Below are positions 35,590 through 49,289 of a stretch of 64,000 nucleotides of DNA, in pieces. The first letter of the stretch is position 1, and the number at the start of each line of letters is the position of its first letter. The stretch is from assembly GCA_022818135.1 (NCBI GenBank), contig JAFMSR010000005.1, forward strand, positions 36,279,959 through 36,343,958, given 5' to 3'. The notes below the pieces were generated by a model, which worked only from the letters and a program-made list of their open reading frames with translations, searched no databases and was not told the origin of the DNA. Made by a program: the position numbers and the translations under genes. Origin of the DNA: Saxidomus purpurata. Lineage: Eukaryota > Mollusca > Bivalvia > Venerida > Veneridae.

Positions 35590-38500
35590 CTGCAATAAAA
35601 ATCTTATTTAAAGTCTCATATTCCTGATAAAATGGCCTCAGTTGTTGTCATTTTAATTCTTATACGAACTGGTATCCTACGCAAACCATCTAAGCCATTC
35701 TCGTTGAGATTATTAATTAAATCAGTCATTTATTGATATTTATTTAAATGATAATTAAACAACCTAAATAATTTGCTCTTAACACATGGCTATCTTCTTA
35801 GATTTCAATGAAACAACACACATTCAAGAATGCAATTTTCGTCGACATACTTACTAACATACAACGCAGAAAATTAAGATAAAAACGTGTTTCACCGAAA
35901 ATGTACATTTTAGGACTCCGAAAAAATGAAAGCAAAGAAACGGTTAATACTCTACAAGTGCCTTGGAGCATTTCCCGGTTTGAAACGCTGCAGCAGAAAA
36001 ACGAGTGAATGTTTTTTGTATTTCCTTAGATTGACCTGAGTGGTCTTTTTGTTCTACTTTCGCTTCATGCATATCTTAAGCAGTCAGAAATATAAGTTGC
36101 ACATTATTAGAAGTATCATTCTTTCAACTATGATTCAAAATAGGCATGCTTATTTATGTGCAACCTATTTACAGCCTCTTTCTGGAAGATTTCTGGAAAA
36201 TGACAAAGATATTTGATAACTCGAAAACCTACTTTCGTTTTCGAAAAAGCAAAATATAATTCATAAATTCTTTTGTTAAACTCAAATTTTCAACAAATTA
36301 TGCACACATTCGATGCAGTTTGTCATATTTTTCCTTCTGAGAAGACATCCGTTACAATTCTAGATTTAAAAGGAAATTCGATTTTGTGTTAGTAATGGAC
36401 CTTTAGATTAAACATGAAAATTAGAACTAAACACTTATATGAGACGATTTATCCAACATCGAGCTTCACCTGTGCACAGGGGACTGTATATAGTCAGTAT
36501 GGTTGCCATATGAACCTGTTATGTATTCAAGTTTCAGGTTTGTTTCCTGCTTTTAGTTAATGTATAATTCGGATAGAATTTCTCTGCATCCACTAAGCCA
36601 GATAATTATCATTAAAAATTTGTCGAAATATTTCAGTTAACGGCCATTTTAATTCGATAAATTGTTACAAGGTAACATAAGATAGACCTTTCCACTCTGC
36701 CAGTTTCTGCATACAGTTAAAGGTTTTCGTTTAAAGTAAAAGTTTTCATGTAAAGTAAAAAAAGTTTGCGCGAAAACCTTTTGTTTTTACATATAAATAA
36801 AAGTTTTCATGAAAACTTTTACTTTTCTTAAAAAAATGTTTGTCTATAATCGTATGTTGGAGTAGGTACCATCATGACTTTTTCCCCGTTACATTTGTAA
36901 GTTAAATTATAATGTAGTTTTTTTCGCGAAAAAGAAAGCGCTGATAACTTCTCTTCTTTTTAAGATAATTTTGGAAGTAAATCAGATATTTTCTTAGTTA
37001 TGTATTATTGCAAAAATATGCCACCATACAATTCATCGATGGAGGGTGTATTATTAAAGGAATGGAGGAAAGTGAACAAAATACATATTTCATGAAAATA
37101 TCAAAATTATATCAGTGGCGAGTGAAAGCTAACAATGATACAGCATTTAGTAGTAACGGAAATGAATGATATAAACTGTTGCTGTTAAGTATCAAGGTTT
37201 AAAGAGCCACTCCCTGAAATAGGTGTTCAATGATATAAATAGACAAACATAAATCATATCATTTGTTCTTGTATAGTATAACTGAAGCGTTTACGTCCTA
37301 CATGCATGTCAAACTATTTTCATCATTTATCAGGGCAGATAAACGTGTATTTTCCATATCAGTAAGCGCCACCAGATATAACTGTTTCCTCCCTTGGAGG
37401 TCCATGGATTCAATATGAGCGAGCGGGATCTCGCAGATTAGAATATTTCACGGCAAGCTAAGACTAAGACTTTCGTTTATAAAACTTATGTCTGCACACT
37501 CATTCGGTTATAAACAATTGATATATTTATAACATTTTGAATAGTTTGTGAATGGAACAAAAATGAAGTGTAAATCTGAAAAACTTTAATTAATGTAGAA
37601 TAAACATTTTTTTCGTATCTTAATTGTTTACAGTTATTATATTTTAACTTTTTATTGTTACGTGTACTTGTTGTTGCTTTTGTAAATTTTAAAATGACGA
37701 GTGGACATATGTAAGGTCATCAATATATAACTAAATGACCTTGATTAGCGTATTTTCTCGAGTTTATTTCTCTTAAACTACCATAAATATGGTACTAATA
37801 TCATACTAAAGAACAATCATTTCGTATTCAAGTTTTAAAGGAATGTGAAAACACCAATATAGAATAGCATCAAAGATTGTGATAATGTGAAAGTGTTAGC
37901 AATATACACTGCTAACATATCTCCGGGAATCTACTGTACTGTAGATAATCAAGGTCATAGCAATCCGGTTATCTCCTGATGTCATCAATTTTCAACAGCT
38001 TTGCGCAAACGTTCTAAAGGTTTTCTTGTTTTCTGAATTTTGTTGTGATAACATACGCTTCAAGTTTATTTTTAAGTTCTGCGATGGACATATTAGACAA
38101 TATTCGTCCTGAATCAGTGCAAAAATATTACTGAACATATACTTAAAGGTCCAATACTAACGAAAGCAAAAATTCAAATATACTTTAAAAAACACAAAAA
38201 TAAGTTATTTTTAATATAAAATGAAAGTTGGTATGTAGAAATAGTACATGTACAATTATTTTTCTATGCATTATGAAGAAAGTTAAAAAGACCTGGGTAG
38301 TCATTTTGTCGAATCACTGAGATTTCAACATAATACACATACTTTTCTTCGTGTACCAAACACTTTCTGTAAATTTTAACCTGACAATCTTCATTATTTA
38401 GTGTCTTGCATAAGGTAATGTACTTGCCATTGAAATAACTGTCACTTAATTTTCGCTTAGTAGTGGACCTTTAATTAATATCAATTTACTATTCTTTAAA

Positions 38501-40843
38501 GAAAAACAGATGTTAAGCTAATTATCACCAATAAAAATCAGCAGTGCATTTATCTGTTATCTGCAAAACATTATGCCCTGTTGATGTGAAATTTTGCGAC
38601 AAATCTGATAATATATGTTATTACTATTAAAGCTTATCGTATTTCAACATCAACTGTCTTGTCTTACATGACGCAATTTTTAGATTACTTATTATGTAAA
38701 TTTGTTATATCAAACAAGAAAATCTGTAATAAATCTAACCATACTCTCGCACTAGCCGGTCAGTTATATTGCCCAACTAGTATTACAATCATTTCGGTTG
38801 TAAAGAGATAAAGTTGCATACTGAGACGGGGCACATCTGGTGCTAATTATTTAAAAAAGACTTACAATTAGCAAGTTTATAGATCCAGGAAATTAGATCA
38901 CAAATAACGCATTGAGTTTAAGTTCATTGTTTATACAATAACTATACATAAAGTAAAAATTAGTGTTCGTCCTTGATTCAGTTTAAATATTTCAAATGAG
39001 TTACACTTTTAAGTGATGAAACTCATTTTCCTTTTTTTGTAATTATCCTTTCAACCGTGTAAGTTTCTGGTAAAACTTAAGTAATAACACTGTCTTTTTT
39101 TCGGTAATGTATCGACAAGAAGTTGCCTTCACTTAGCCTTTTTGTATTCAACTCTCTTTTTACATGTTTTGTTTCTAAAAAAGTTTTTTCATTTGAAATT
39201 AAACATCGACACAAGTCACTGATACATATTATACACCGATCTAAAACTAAAAGTAATGCCATCTCAGAGTGCAAATTTTACAATAATCGAAAGCAATCGA
39301 TTCTTGTTAGTTGTCATTTCATAGTACATTCGAATCATTTTTCCGCAGTAACGTGTCAGGAAATGCCCATTCTACTAAGAAAAGAGTTTTTTTTAAAGTT
39401 TTTAACTATTTTTCTCTCAATTATGTTTTTAATAGGCAACTGGCAAAATTTCAACTATACATATGTTTTATTCATGACTTAACATCAACGATTCCTATGC
39501 AATGCTAAACACACGCAACCACTTTGTATATAGTACCTGTCGCCGGGAAATAGTGATATCTTAGTTTTCAAAACTTTGAAGCAATAAGATTTCATCTTAT
39601 TCTGTAAAAAATTAAATTTTCATAATGTATATAGGATGTACTCTCCAAAAATATCAAGGAAAAAGAATAAGACTTTATTTTTCCGTACAAAATCATGAGT
39701 TAAAACTGGTGTTCCGTTTAATTTGACCAAATATCTATATAGAGTATATAGGAAAACTAGTCACAGTTTTCAAAAAGAAATTGAAGCAAGAAGATAATAA
39801 GCTAAATTGTTATAAAATATACAGCTTGAAAGACATTTAAATAAATTTTAATGTCATATCAAGGAAAATATTGAAGTATAAAGGGAAATGTTTATTTAAT
39901 CGATTTATAAATTAGTTTCCTATATAATTCAATGTAATTTTATCGTCTGTGGCTAATCGATTGAACTGGCTGGTGGCTTATCAGTTTCTGTACCGCGGGG
40001 GTTCAGATACAAGGCCTATGATGAGAATTGTTCGGTATGCCGAGATCAGCATTGTTAGATATCTGGTTTTAATGTGGAACATTGGAGCACTATTTGTGAA
40101 TTTTATGTCAGTGTTTTGCCCTGCCTGCCTTTTATAAATAATGTTTCTCACACTTCCAAAAACAACTATTACAAAGCCATCCTATAAAACCTGCAAGTTA
40201 ATAAAAACTTAAGGAAAATAACAATCTGTCGCACTTCAGGTTAACAATTTCAATGTTTTAATTGAATCAAACACTGAAAACATTTACGGCCAATTGTTTA
40301 AAGAATGCACTTTCTAGGTAAATACATACACTGCACACAGCTATTATAATACGTTATCTAACAACGGAGGCTCGAAACGGTTTAGCGACATAAGGTAGCC
40401 TGATTTCTCTTGCTCAGATCACGTGCAGGCATACTTTCAACCTTTAAATTGGTTTTATGACATAAGCTCAGCTCTTCTCTTCTGATAACAACACTCGCAA
40501 AAACGCCACAGCACTATGCAGGTTTTCCATTTCCTAGCAATCACATCTTTTTTTAGTTTTTTCGAAAAAGGCCAAAGAAAGAACATAATTGAAACTCACT
40601 TTAAATAGGCCCAGTAGTTTAGGAGATATCTTATAAAAATTATTTCTATATGTACACCAGCAGCTATGGTTTGCACTTTCAGCATTTTTGGAGTTAGACT
40701 CCAGCGTTAAAAGAAAACTTTAAATGTTCTATATGAAACTTGAACATTTCTCGAATCTTGAAGTAAAGCAGTAATAATACTATTACGTAAGAAATGCTAC
40801 ATATATTCACCTGGAATCACAGAGGTATGTTGCTCTTAGATAT
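35590..40843. other. Region 5' of the C3-like gene: no exon recognised
   Basis: The C3-like signal-peptide exon and promoter should be here or further right. I looked for an ATG, hydrophobic run and phase-2 donor on the minus strand and found none I could support. Only AT-rich sequence and the palindromic cluster at 36717. Confidence 0.6.
36717..36838. repeat. AT-rich palindromic cluster
   Basis: Several overlapping inverted repeats such as aaaggttttcg/cgcgaaaacctttt and aaaagttttcatgaaaactttt. No gene. Confidence 0.6.
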
Positions 40844-42074
40844 ATGTGGCAAATCGTACACTACTATTTTTCTGACAAGAAGATTGACTTATTTGTTAAA
40901 ATATTTGATAAAGTGCATGAATCTCAAGCCGACTTCCGTGAGGGATATTCAACCACTGACAATGTATTTATTTTGCAGGAACTTATAAACAAACAATTAT
41001 CAAAACCAGGTGGAAATATTTATGTAGCTTTTATAGATTTTATGAAGTGTTTTCATATGATAAAAAGAAGCAAATTATGGAATGCTGTTAGACAAAATGG
41101 TATTAAAGGGAAGTTATTTAGAACAATATTTGGTACAATGTATGCACAGTAGAGTAGAGGCTTGTGTCAAAACAAATTGGGATCTTACATAACATTTAAT
41201 TTGTCGGGTAGGTTTAAAACAGGGTTGTTTGGCATCACCGATCTTTGTTTTTAGTATTCATTGATGAATTAGTTAAATATATTGAAGAAAGTGGTGTAAG
41301 AGGGATACAACTATTCCCTGACTTAACCGAAATACTGTCACTTTTGTTTGCAGACGATCTGACACTTATTGCAGATAGAGTAATAGGTCTCCAAAACTTT
41401 TAAATTCTAAATTCATTGCATAAATTTTGTAGTGAAAAGGGGGTAAAGATTAATACACGAAAATCGAAAATAAGAGTGACATTATCTTAACATGAGAAAT
41501 GTACTTAATTGTGAAGCTATCATAAAAAGTTAATAGTTTTTGCTATGTTAGGGTAACTTTGACACGACAACAATCTTATATTAGTATGGCAAGGGAACAA
41601 GCATAAAAGGCTTAAAGAGTACTAGTCTCAGTATTGGCAAAACTATACGATTATGGACAGCTACCCAGAAATGTATTTTGTAATATATTTTATCAAAATC
41701 AGTCATATTCTACTATACAGATCAGAAATGATGGGTATGCAAAGGAAGAATTCTGCAGATATTGTACACTATTATGCCTGTAAAACATATGTGCGTGACA
41801 GCAAAAAAAAACTTTTAATGCTGCGGTGTTAAGCGCCTATGGGAGGTTCCAACTGTTTATAAACGCAGCAAAGAGAAGTATAAAATATAAGTGTAAAATA
41901 CTGAAAAAGAGGAATGACAAACAGTTAAGAAAAGCTTTTGATGATTTAGGACAAAACAACTGTAACGGGTATACGAAATTTGTTGAATTATGTAAAAGTA
42001 CGAAAACTGAGGTATGCTCTAGTAACACTACGGTCTTCATCGCATATCTTTGGAAAAGAGAGAGAAAGCTATAA
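40844..42074 (+). pseudogene. Decayed non-LTR reverse transcriptase
   Basis: First open piece reads ADFREGYSTTDNVFILQELI and IYVAFIDFMKCFHMIKRSKL, i.e. RT motifs 'Q.gFR.g.ST.D' and 'vaFiDf.kaFd'. After a stop and frameshift come a GLKQG-like stretch near 41220 and 'LLFADDLTLIADR' near 41345 (the FADD catalytic box), then the C-terminal piece at 41826-42074 (YGRFQLFINAAKRSIKY). Multiple stops and frameshifts make it non-functional. Confidence 0.8.
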
Positions 42075-42810
42075 TAACACACCAAAAGAGAATAGAATCT
42101 GTAAAGTTTTGAAACTATAACTCTGCAATAAAGACAGAATAACATTTTGTTTTAGTCTGTTCAACTCTCTTATATAACAGAGAAAAAAACATATAGTATA
42201 CATCGAAAATATTTTGAAAATACAAATGTACAGAAGTTGAGATTTCTCATGAGCTGTTATTCTGGAAAGGTAACTATAGGTGTAGCAATATATAGATACA
42301 TGTACTATGGTAACGGGAATACGAACTTTTTTATGTAAAAATGGTTTCGGGTATATTTAGTTTGACCAATGTGTTAAACAAGAACAGTCATTTTTATTCA
42401 AAGTTGTATAACGTTTGAAAAGATCAATATATTCAAATGTGGGTCAATAAGGGATAGCTCTTAACTAAGTTCTTGCATTCATTATAAGCTTTCAAACTCT
42501 AAACATATCATAATTATGTAAAAGTACGAAAGTTTAGGTATGCTCTAGCAACACTACGGTCTTCATCGCATACTCTTGAAGTAGATCGAGATGAAGGTAT
42601 AATAACACACCAAAAGAGAACATAATCTGTTGACTATGTAATTCTGCAACAGAGACAGAATAACATTTTGTTTTTGTCATATATCAGAGAAAAAAATTAG
42701 ACCACGTAGATCTATATATTTTGAAAATACAAATGTACAATGTTTAGAAATTTCATGAGCTGCAATTCTGAAAAGGTAATTATAGGTTTAGCAATGTATA
42801 CATACTATGC
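41985..42810 (+). repeat. Direct duplication (~310 bp, 530 bp apart)
   Basis: About 41985-42300 and 42515-42805 share 'ctacggtcttcatcgcatac', 'ataataacacaccaaaagag', 'gacagaataacattttgttt' and 'attttgaaaatacaaatgta'. The first copy includes the 3' end of the decayed RT. Confidence 0.8.
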
Positions 42811-43135
42811 ATTTCAAAAACGTAAAGCAATGCTGGATATACAACAGAATATATAATAGATGTATGTCTTTAATCTTGCCATGTGAACCATATTGATATA
42901 ATATTATAAGTAAGACCTGCGTATTCCAGCCAGTATAAACCTTATAGTGTTGTTATTTAACCAGTATTATTATTACACATTGTTATTAATAACAGCTACC
43001 AGTCTAAAAATTTGATACAAAATTGTAATACATCATTTGTAATGGACCGATGGCCAATCTCAAATAACCCATTTGTCGTTGTCATTGTTATTGTTTTCAG
43101 CATCATATATGACCTATACTCACCAACACACATTG

Positions 43136-43562
43136 TCCGGGCTGTAACTTTGTCGTTTATTGAAGGATTTTAAAATAACTTGGCACAAATGTTCAGCACA
43201 TCAAGACGACGTGTTGCGTGCAAGACCCACGTCCATACCTTAAAGGTCAAGGTCACACTTAGAATTTAAAGGCAATGGGATATTTTATATATGTAAACAT
43301 TCGTTGCCGGACTGTTAATTTTTAATGCACTAAAGGATTTTAAAATCACTCGGCACAGATGTCCAGCTCATCAAGACGGCGTGTCGCGTGCAAGACCCAC
43401 GTCCCTATCTCAAAGGTAATGGAGTCCTGTAGGCATGGTAATTCTATCATGCTTGGAAGGATTTTGAAATTACATAGCACAATAGTTAAGCATATGGAAA
43501 GGAAACAGACTCTTAGATACCTCTTTTGGGGGCATTCGTCACTTACGAGGGACAACTCTTTT
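43136..43562 (-). repeat. TGACCTTGACCTTTGA-family repeat, minus orientation
   Basis: Reverse-complement copy: starts with 'gtccgggctgtaactttgtc', has aaaggtcaaggtcacactt, and ends with 'gggacaactctt', the mirror of the family head. Confidence 0.85.
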
Positions 43563-44524
43563 TTTTCCTTAATCTATTCTTTTAATATATGACCATTCGT
43601 ATTAGAAATTGAAATAAATTAGAAATATTATTATTATAGAAAGCAGTAATTTTAGAATACTCGATCTTAGCACAGGCGCTACCTTAAAACAATTACTAGT
43701 ATTGGCATAGATAGTTATTATCGAAAATGTATTTGGTCAGTGACAAAGAACTTAACATATTTTATCATATGTTCACCTACACTCAACTCTCTCACCGGAA
43801 CAGCCACATATATTTTTGCGGAAGCATCACAGAGATTCGCAAGGTTTTTTCTTCTCTAATGATCACTGTTAATTTACTTACACGCTAAAGTCAGCTAACC
43901 CAGGCAAGAGCTACAACACACGTTTATCCTACCAAAACCAATTGCTCATAAGTTAGCAGTTAAAACATTCTGTCATAGTCCACAAAACCTGCAAAAACAG
44001 TTCATCTTTCCTTTACAATATTACATCCAGAAATGCAGTGCCAAGAAGCATACCAGCTATTATCATACTTCCTCTACCATTCGACCATCTCACCAGTTTT
44101 GTGTGATGTACAAACGTAGGTCATTTTTGTAGAAACACCAGACTCGTGCGCAAATCTCGTCCTGCCGTTTCAATAATACTGCTCTTCTCCAGCTGTTTAG
44201 AAGGCATCAACATTTAAAAGCTAATACCTACAGTCGTGTATTCTGGCCAAGTTAATCAAGTTGCAGCCATGACAAACAGCCGGTGCAACTGACACACTTT
44301 GCAGAGTTTATATGCATGACCTCGATTAAATACTTGCAAGTTCAGACAAATTATTCTACTCATAACGTCCAATTTATATATATTTCACGAGCTTCAAAGA
44401 GCTTCAACATTATAACATTATGCTATGCGTGGACATAGTCAGTCGGTGCATATGGTCCACACACCCTTCCCTGAAAATTCATGCTATCAGTGCAATCGAA
44501 CCTAAAACTATCGTCACTTATTTC

Positions 44525-44605
44525 GCCCTAGGAATTGAACCCGGAACCTTTGAGTTGCGAATCGAATGTCGCAACAATGCACCAATGAGGCCCACACAGT
44601 TTGAG
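44525..44605 (-). mobile_element. tRNA-like SINE head fragment
   Basis: Minus strand shows a B box 'gggttcaattcc' and a preceding A-box-like 'gcctcattggtgcattgttg'. Body not recognised. Confidence 0.45.
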
Positions 44606-45322
44606 AGAGAGATAGAGAGTAATGAGCGAAGGTATTTGTCTTGGAGCGGGGGTGGGTTTGGTCAATGCGGCAAAACAGTTTATACCGTGCAGTGGTAACC
44701 TGTTGTGATATATGCAATCTTTTAGCAACATGCATTTTTGAAATCAGAGGAATAAAACAAGAGGGATGTATCCTGATCACGCAAGTTTTATTTCATGTTA
44801 AAATATAGTATCATGGTCTGACTTGACGGGGAGGGCGTGGGGGAACTAACCTTATCCCTATTCCTACGCATATTTTGGTTATTGTCCATTTGAAGCGTAA
44901 ACATATGATTGTGTCTCCTGGCACCACAACTGTCCCACTTTTTAGGGCGATAGAGTATGCGCAATTTATCTAAGGAGAGTTTTTGCTCATGAAATATGTT
45001 TTATTGCCCTTTAAGTTTTATTTCGTTTTTAAGTACTTATATATCATTTTAAGAAGATTTCTACATCATTAAAATCATCTAAGGGTTGCCGCTGTCCCTT
45101 AGAACTATCCATGGCAAACCGACTTATAAATACAACTTAATCTATTTCCTGCAATTCGTCCATTTCTCACTAGAGTGGTATTCAAAATGACACCTTGATG
45201 GCAGCTCAAGGAACCGCATTCGCTTTTCGAAAAACTCGGGGTAACTTGACCCTTCCTAACATTTAATAATTCAAATCGCTCCTCATTTTAAGAAATGCAT
45301 CGACCGTTAGCCGATTAAATAG

Positions 45323-45469
45323 AGAATATTAGGTAACTGTCTTAGTGTGGTTGAATTTATTAGGCGAGTTGGAGAAAGGTTTATACGGCGAGGCTCTGTC
45401 GAGCCGTATTAACATTTCGGAGGCGAGCCTAATAAATTCAATCACACTAAGACGGTAACCTAATATTCT
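45323..45469. mobile_element. Fold-back (MITE-like) palindrome
   Basis: agaatattaggtaactgtct is mirrored at the far end as 'agacggtaacctaatattct', and the inner arms 'gaatttattaggcgag' and 'gcgaggctctgtcgagccgt' also pair. No coding capacity. Confidence 0.8.
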
Positions 45470-47256
45470 TTTTATCCTACCATTTAACTAAAACATTTTT
45501 TTTTATTTATTGTGATTAAATTCCAGCTTTAAAACTGTCTGTCGCTGTGACGCGTATGAATAACATTACAACACAGCCCAGTTACACATTTACATCGTCG
45601 GAACCCACGGTTAATTCCTGTCGCTTCTCTCAGTCATATACCGTGGGAAAATAGACTGGCAAAACTTCGTAATGCATGAATATTCATGGCTATTCTTCAT
45701 CCAATGAAATTGATGCTTACAAAAATAAGAGCACCTCCACAATGAAGAGTATCCCCAAATAATAAGACCGCCATGCAGAACGTTGAAAAAAATGATTTGT
45801 TTTGTCCCGATTAAGGGACGATCATATAGAAATCTGCAATCCGAGACGAGTGATGCACAAAATCTGTTTAAAACTACATCGCTGACAAGCAATGGAGGCT
45901 GCCATTTTTAATGATTCCCCTAACGCGGTTTGAGAGCCGCGATTTCATTGGATAGTTAATCTTGAGAAAAATATCAAGAAACCAATCGAAAGGCTTGAAT
46001 TTACCTTATTAATTATTCATGAGTACGAGATTTCTTCAGTCAATTTGCCCAGGGTATTCAATTGGGTAATAAATAGCCTGGGTTACCGAGGATGCACATT
46101 TATTTCGATCATGTTAATACACTACACAAACACGTCCGTGTTAGACTGAAGTGAAACAACATGCAAAAATAAAACTTAAAAAGCTCAACACCTAAAACTG
46201 TTATTTTAAGCTATTCTAAACTGAACGAGATAAACTTTGCTGGTATGCTTTATTAATTTCTGCAAGTCATATAGCTTAAGTGACGTCAGTCAATCCAACA
46301 TGACTGTGTCATGAACAGTGATGACGTGAAATGTTCATTAATATACCGGATTTTAAACCTTGTTAGCCATTCAGGTGATAACCACGACTACTGATTGCAT
46401 TTATTAATATGGACATTTTGAACACTGAAGACTGCACCATAAAACTGTATAGATTCTAATATGTGCTATAAGTGCGAGTGGGTGGGGTGTCGCTGAACTG
46501 GACCCTGGACTGGAGCTGACTGTGATAAATAGAAATGTCATGTAGATCTACGGGACGCGCTTAGTTGCTTGATACTGACTCGGTTGGTCTGAGACATGTA
46601 GTCAACAGTTGCTGATAGAAGATTCAAACATCATTTGTTTCTCTTTGGAAACAGGACTCTTGGCTTAGAGATGGACTGGAACAAAAACCAAGTTGCAAAA
46701 AACAAGTGGAACATAGATTCAAATATGAGTCATCCGTGCCAGATATACAAGGATACAAACTGTATTCAATGATAGCTTTGGGATAACATCTTTTATTCAA
46801 GAAATACTGTGATCCCGTAATTTCTGGACCAGATGTTTCCTGATGGAATGATTGACACAGTGATTGACTCAAATAAACAATATTGTACAATATCATATTA
46901 AAAGAAAGGACTTCAAATCTTGCAATACTGACAAACTTCAATCCTTCCAGTGACAAAAAAAATATATTTCAATACTCAATCAATAGGCTAACTTGTTGAT
47001 CTAATATCACCTACCTATCATAACTTACAATGTATGATAAGCTGAAAATTATTAGAAAGAACTTTAAAGAAGTAAGACACTGACTTTATGACTAAAATGG
47101 CTAAATGTTGATAAGTTCTTGTTTATGTTTGTGATGCATGGAGATTAATGTTTTCTGGCATATTAAATTTTAAGAATAACATATCTACATGAAAATGATC
47201 ACTGAGTGACTCTTTGGTTATAGGCCCTACCACAGTTCATGTTTCAATCACATACT

Positions 47257-47665
47257 TAGATATTTAACCATTTGGTCAGGGTCTATATAATAAAAAGATC
47301 ATGCCTGGGATAAAGCCTTTAAATTCAACAACAATGGTTTATCAGCAGATCAAGCATGCATCTTTCTTAAATATTTGCAGTTTTTCAAGAATTAAATATA
47401 TTTATACAAACTTGCAACATCACGGGTGTTAAAGTGCACAGACATTCAATTTTCAATAAAATACTTGGATATTTAACCATTTGATCAGGGTCTATATAAT
47501 AAAAACATCATGTTTGGGATAAACCCTTTAAATGCAACAACATGCAATGGTTTATCATCAGAAGATCATGCATGCATTTTTCTTAAATATTTGCAGTTTT
47601 TCAAGAATTAAATAAATTAAACAAAGTTGCAACATCATGGGTGTTCAAGTGCATAAACATTCAAT
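47257..47665 (+). repeat. Two tandem copies of a ~200-bp unit
   Basis: 'gatatttaaccatttg.tcag', 'ggtctatataataaaaa', 'gcatgcat.tttcttaaatat' and 'ttgcagtttttcaagaatta' each occur twice in the same order. Confidence 0.85.
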
Positions 47666-48228
47666 TTTCTCCACAGTTCTAGTTCATTCTAGTTAAATTC
47701 AGATACATTTACTGTATATTTTGGCAGAGAGAGAAAGATTAAAAATAGTGAAACAATTAATTTTGACAATTTAATACTGAGAAAAAGTCATGATTAGATC
47801 TACCAGTATTTATGTATTTTGAAAATGACATGTGTTGATGTTGAAAATTAAATAATTACTGCAGTATACAAAAGAAAACTCATGTTTTTATTTTTATTGT
47901 GTCAGCATTTTAATCAATGTTTAATTGTTTACATGTACTTCATGACCGACAAACTAGGTCATGAAAGTAGTCCATCATCAGCTGTTGCTAAGGCCAATGA
48001 GGAAAGTTTTTCGTAAAGCTGTCCTAAATGATTTAAGACTTGTCATTCATCTTTGATTTTGTACAAAATGACAATATTAGTACTAGCCATAAAAGCATGT
48101 GTAAAATGGCATATTGATATGAGTTGTAGCGTTTTAAAATCACTTTGATAGTCGATTAAAAGTTTACTGAAAATGGCGGCTAAAAAAAGAATGTCAGTAT
48201 GGCAGACCGTTGCCATGTCGTGTAAAGC

Positions 48229-48264
48229 TTGCCTGTCGTGTAAACCTCATGTTTATACGACAGG
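48229..48264. repeat. Perfect-looking small hairpin
   Basis: gcctgtcgtgtaaac pairs with gtttatacgacaggc around a 5-nt loop (14 of 15 pairs). Intergenic, no U-tract or RNA gene seen. Confidence 0.6.
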
Positions 48265-49289
48265 CCGATTTTGTACAAATAAAGCAGTGATGGTAGGATA
48301 AAAGAAATTATATGTTCGAGTTTGAGTCGAGGAACGTTTCTGAATATAGACATTAAACTTTGCATTAATATGAAACCGTAGTTTAACACAGACCTTATAG
48401 AACAGTAGGCGGACACTTTTTTCGATGAACCACGCGTTGTGTAAAATCTTTCAAGACTCAGACCATCCCGTCTAAAATTTACAGAAAATTGTGCGTGTAA
48501 ACAACGCACTGAGTATGCACAGCCTGGCTCTACACGTGGTACGGTCAAGGCCCTTAGAAACCAAACGATTTTACCAATATGCGGATAGTCCCTCGAAGGA
48601 AGAAAAGAAAATGAAATGAAGGGACCAGTTTCTTGAAAAGATTTGTTAAATATTTGTTTGTATATTCTATTTACAAAAGGTGAAGAAACTGACCACTGCT
48701 CTACCTCCCTCACTTTCAAAAATATTTTGCTATTTCATGTTAATTTCTTTCTTATTTGTCTAAGAGAATTGACCTACTTGTCACTAGCTAGATCTATTTG
48801 TTATATACGCACAGATTGTTGGTCGAGGGCAAAGCCCTGGCCAGGGGTTTCAGGGAGTCGAACATCCCCGGAAGATCTGTGGTTTTAGCAATTTCTGAAC
48901 GATTCAGATCCTATGTATCTATTATAGAGTAAACAAAAGTTGATATAAAATGAAATTACGAAACTGTTGAACTTTCAAAAGTTCTCTCGCCCAGTCTGTG
49001 TGATGTGAAAACTGTTTTAATTTGGAAAAAACATGGCCCTAATACAAACAGTCTAGAAGCCCGCCCCCATACTTTTCGTTAGCGCTATTCTTGCATAAAC
49101 TAGATGCCCACGTGCGACATGTCGAGCCGCCAGCTGTCAAATGGGTTAACTCCTTACCAACTAGAGATAGGTCAAAATACACCTAAAGATTGGATGTAAC
49201 ATGCAGGTGGTCTAGATTTTTATTTACGGCCAGTAATAAAAAAGTTACAATATAAGCTATTTAAAGTAACAACAAAGGGAAGTAATTCT

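Larger units (their letters stand above)
45470..49289. other. Gene-free stretch with repeats
   Basis: Contains the ~200-bp tandem pair and a hairpin. 'tatcctaccat' at 45474 is mirrored by 'atggtaggata' at 48290, which could be the ends of a ~2.8-kb element, but nothing inside supports a transposase. Confidence 0.45.

Noticed and set aside
36485..36519. Signal-peptide exon for the C3-like gene (MATILTIYSPLCT)
   Set aside because: Ends in phase 1 while v1 needs phase 2, and it lacks a proper hydrophobic core.
39077..39274. Signal-peptide exon (MALLLVLDRCIICI)
   Set aside because: Hydrophobic start but no convincing donor that leaves a normal signal peptide.
48180..48719. 179-codon minus-strand ORF
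   Set aside because: No domain, no splice or Kozak support, overlaps the hairpin; looks like chance in an open AT-rich stretch.
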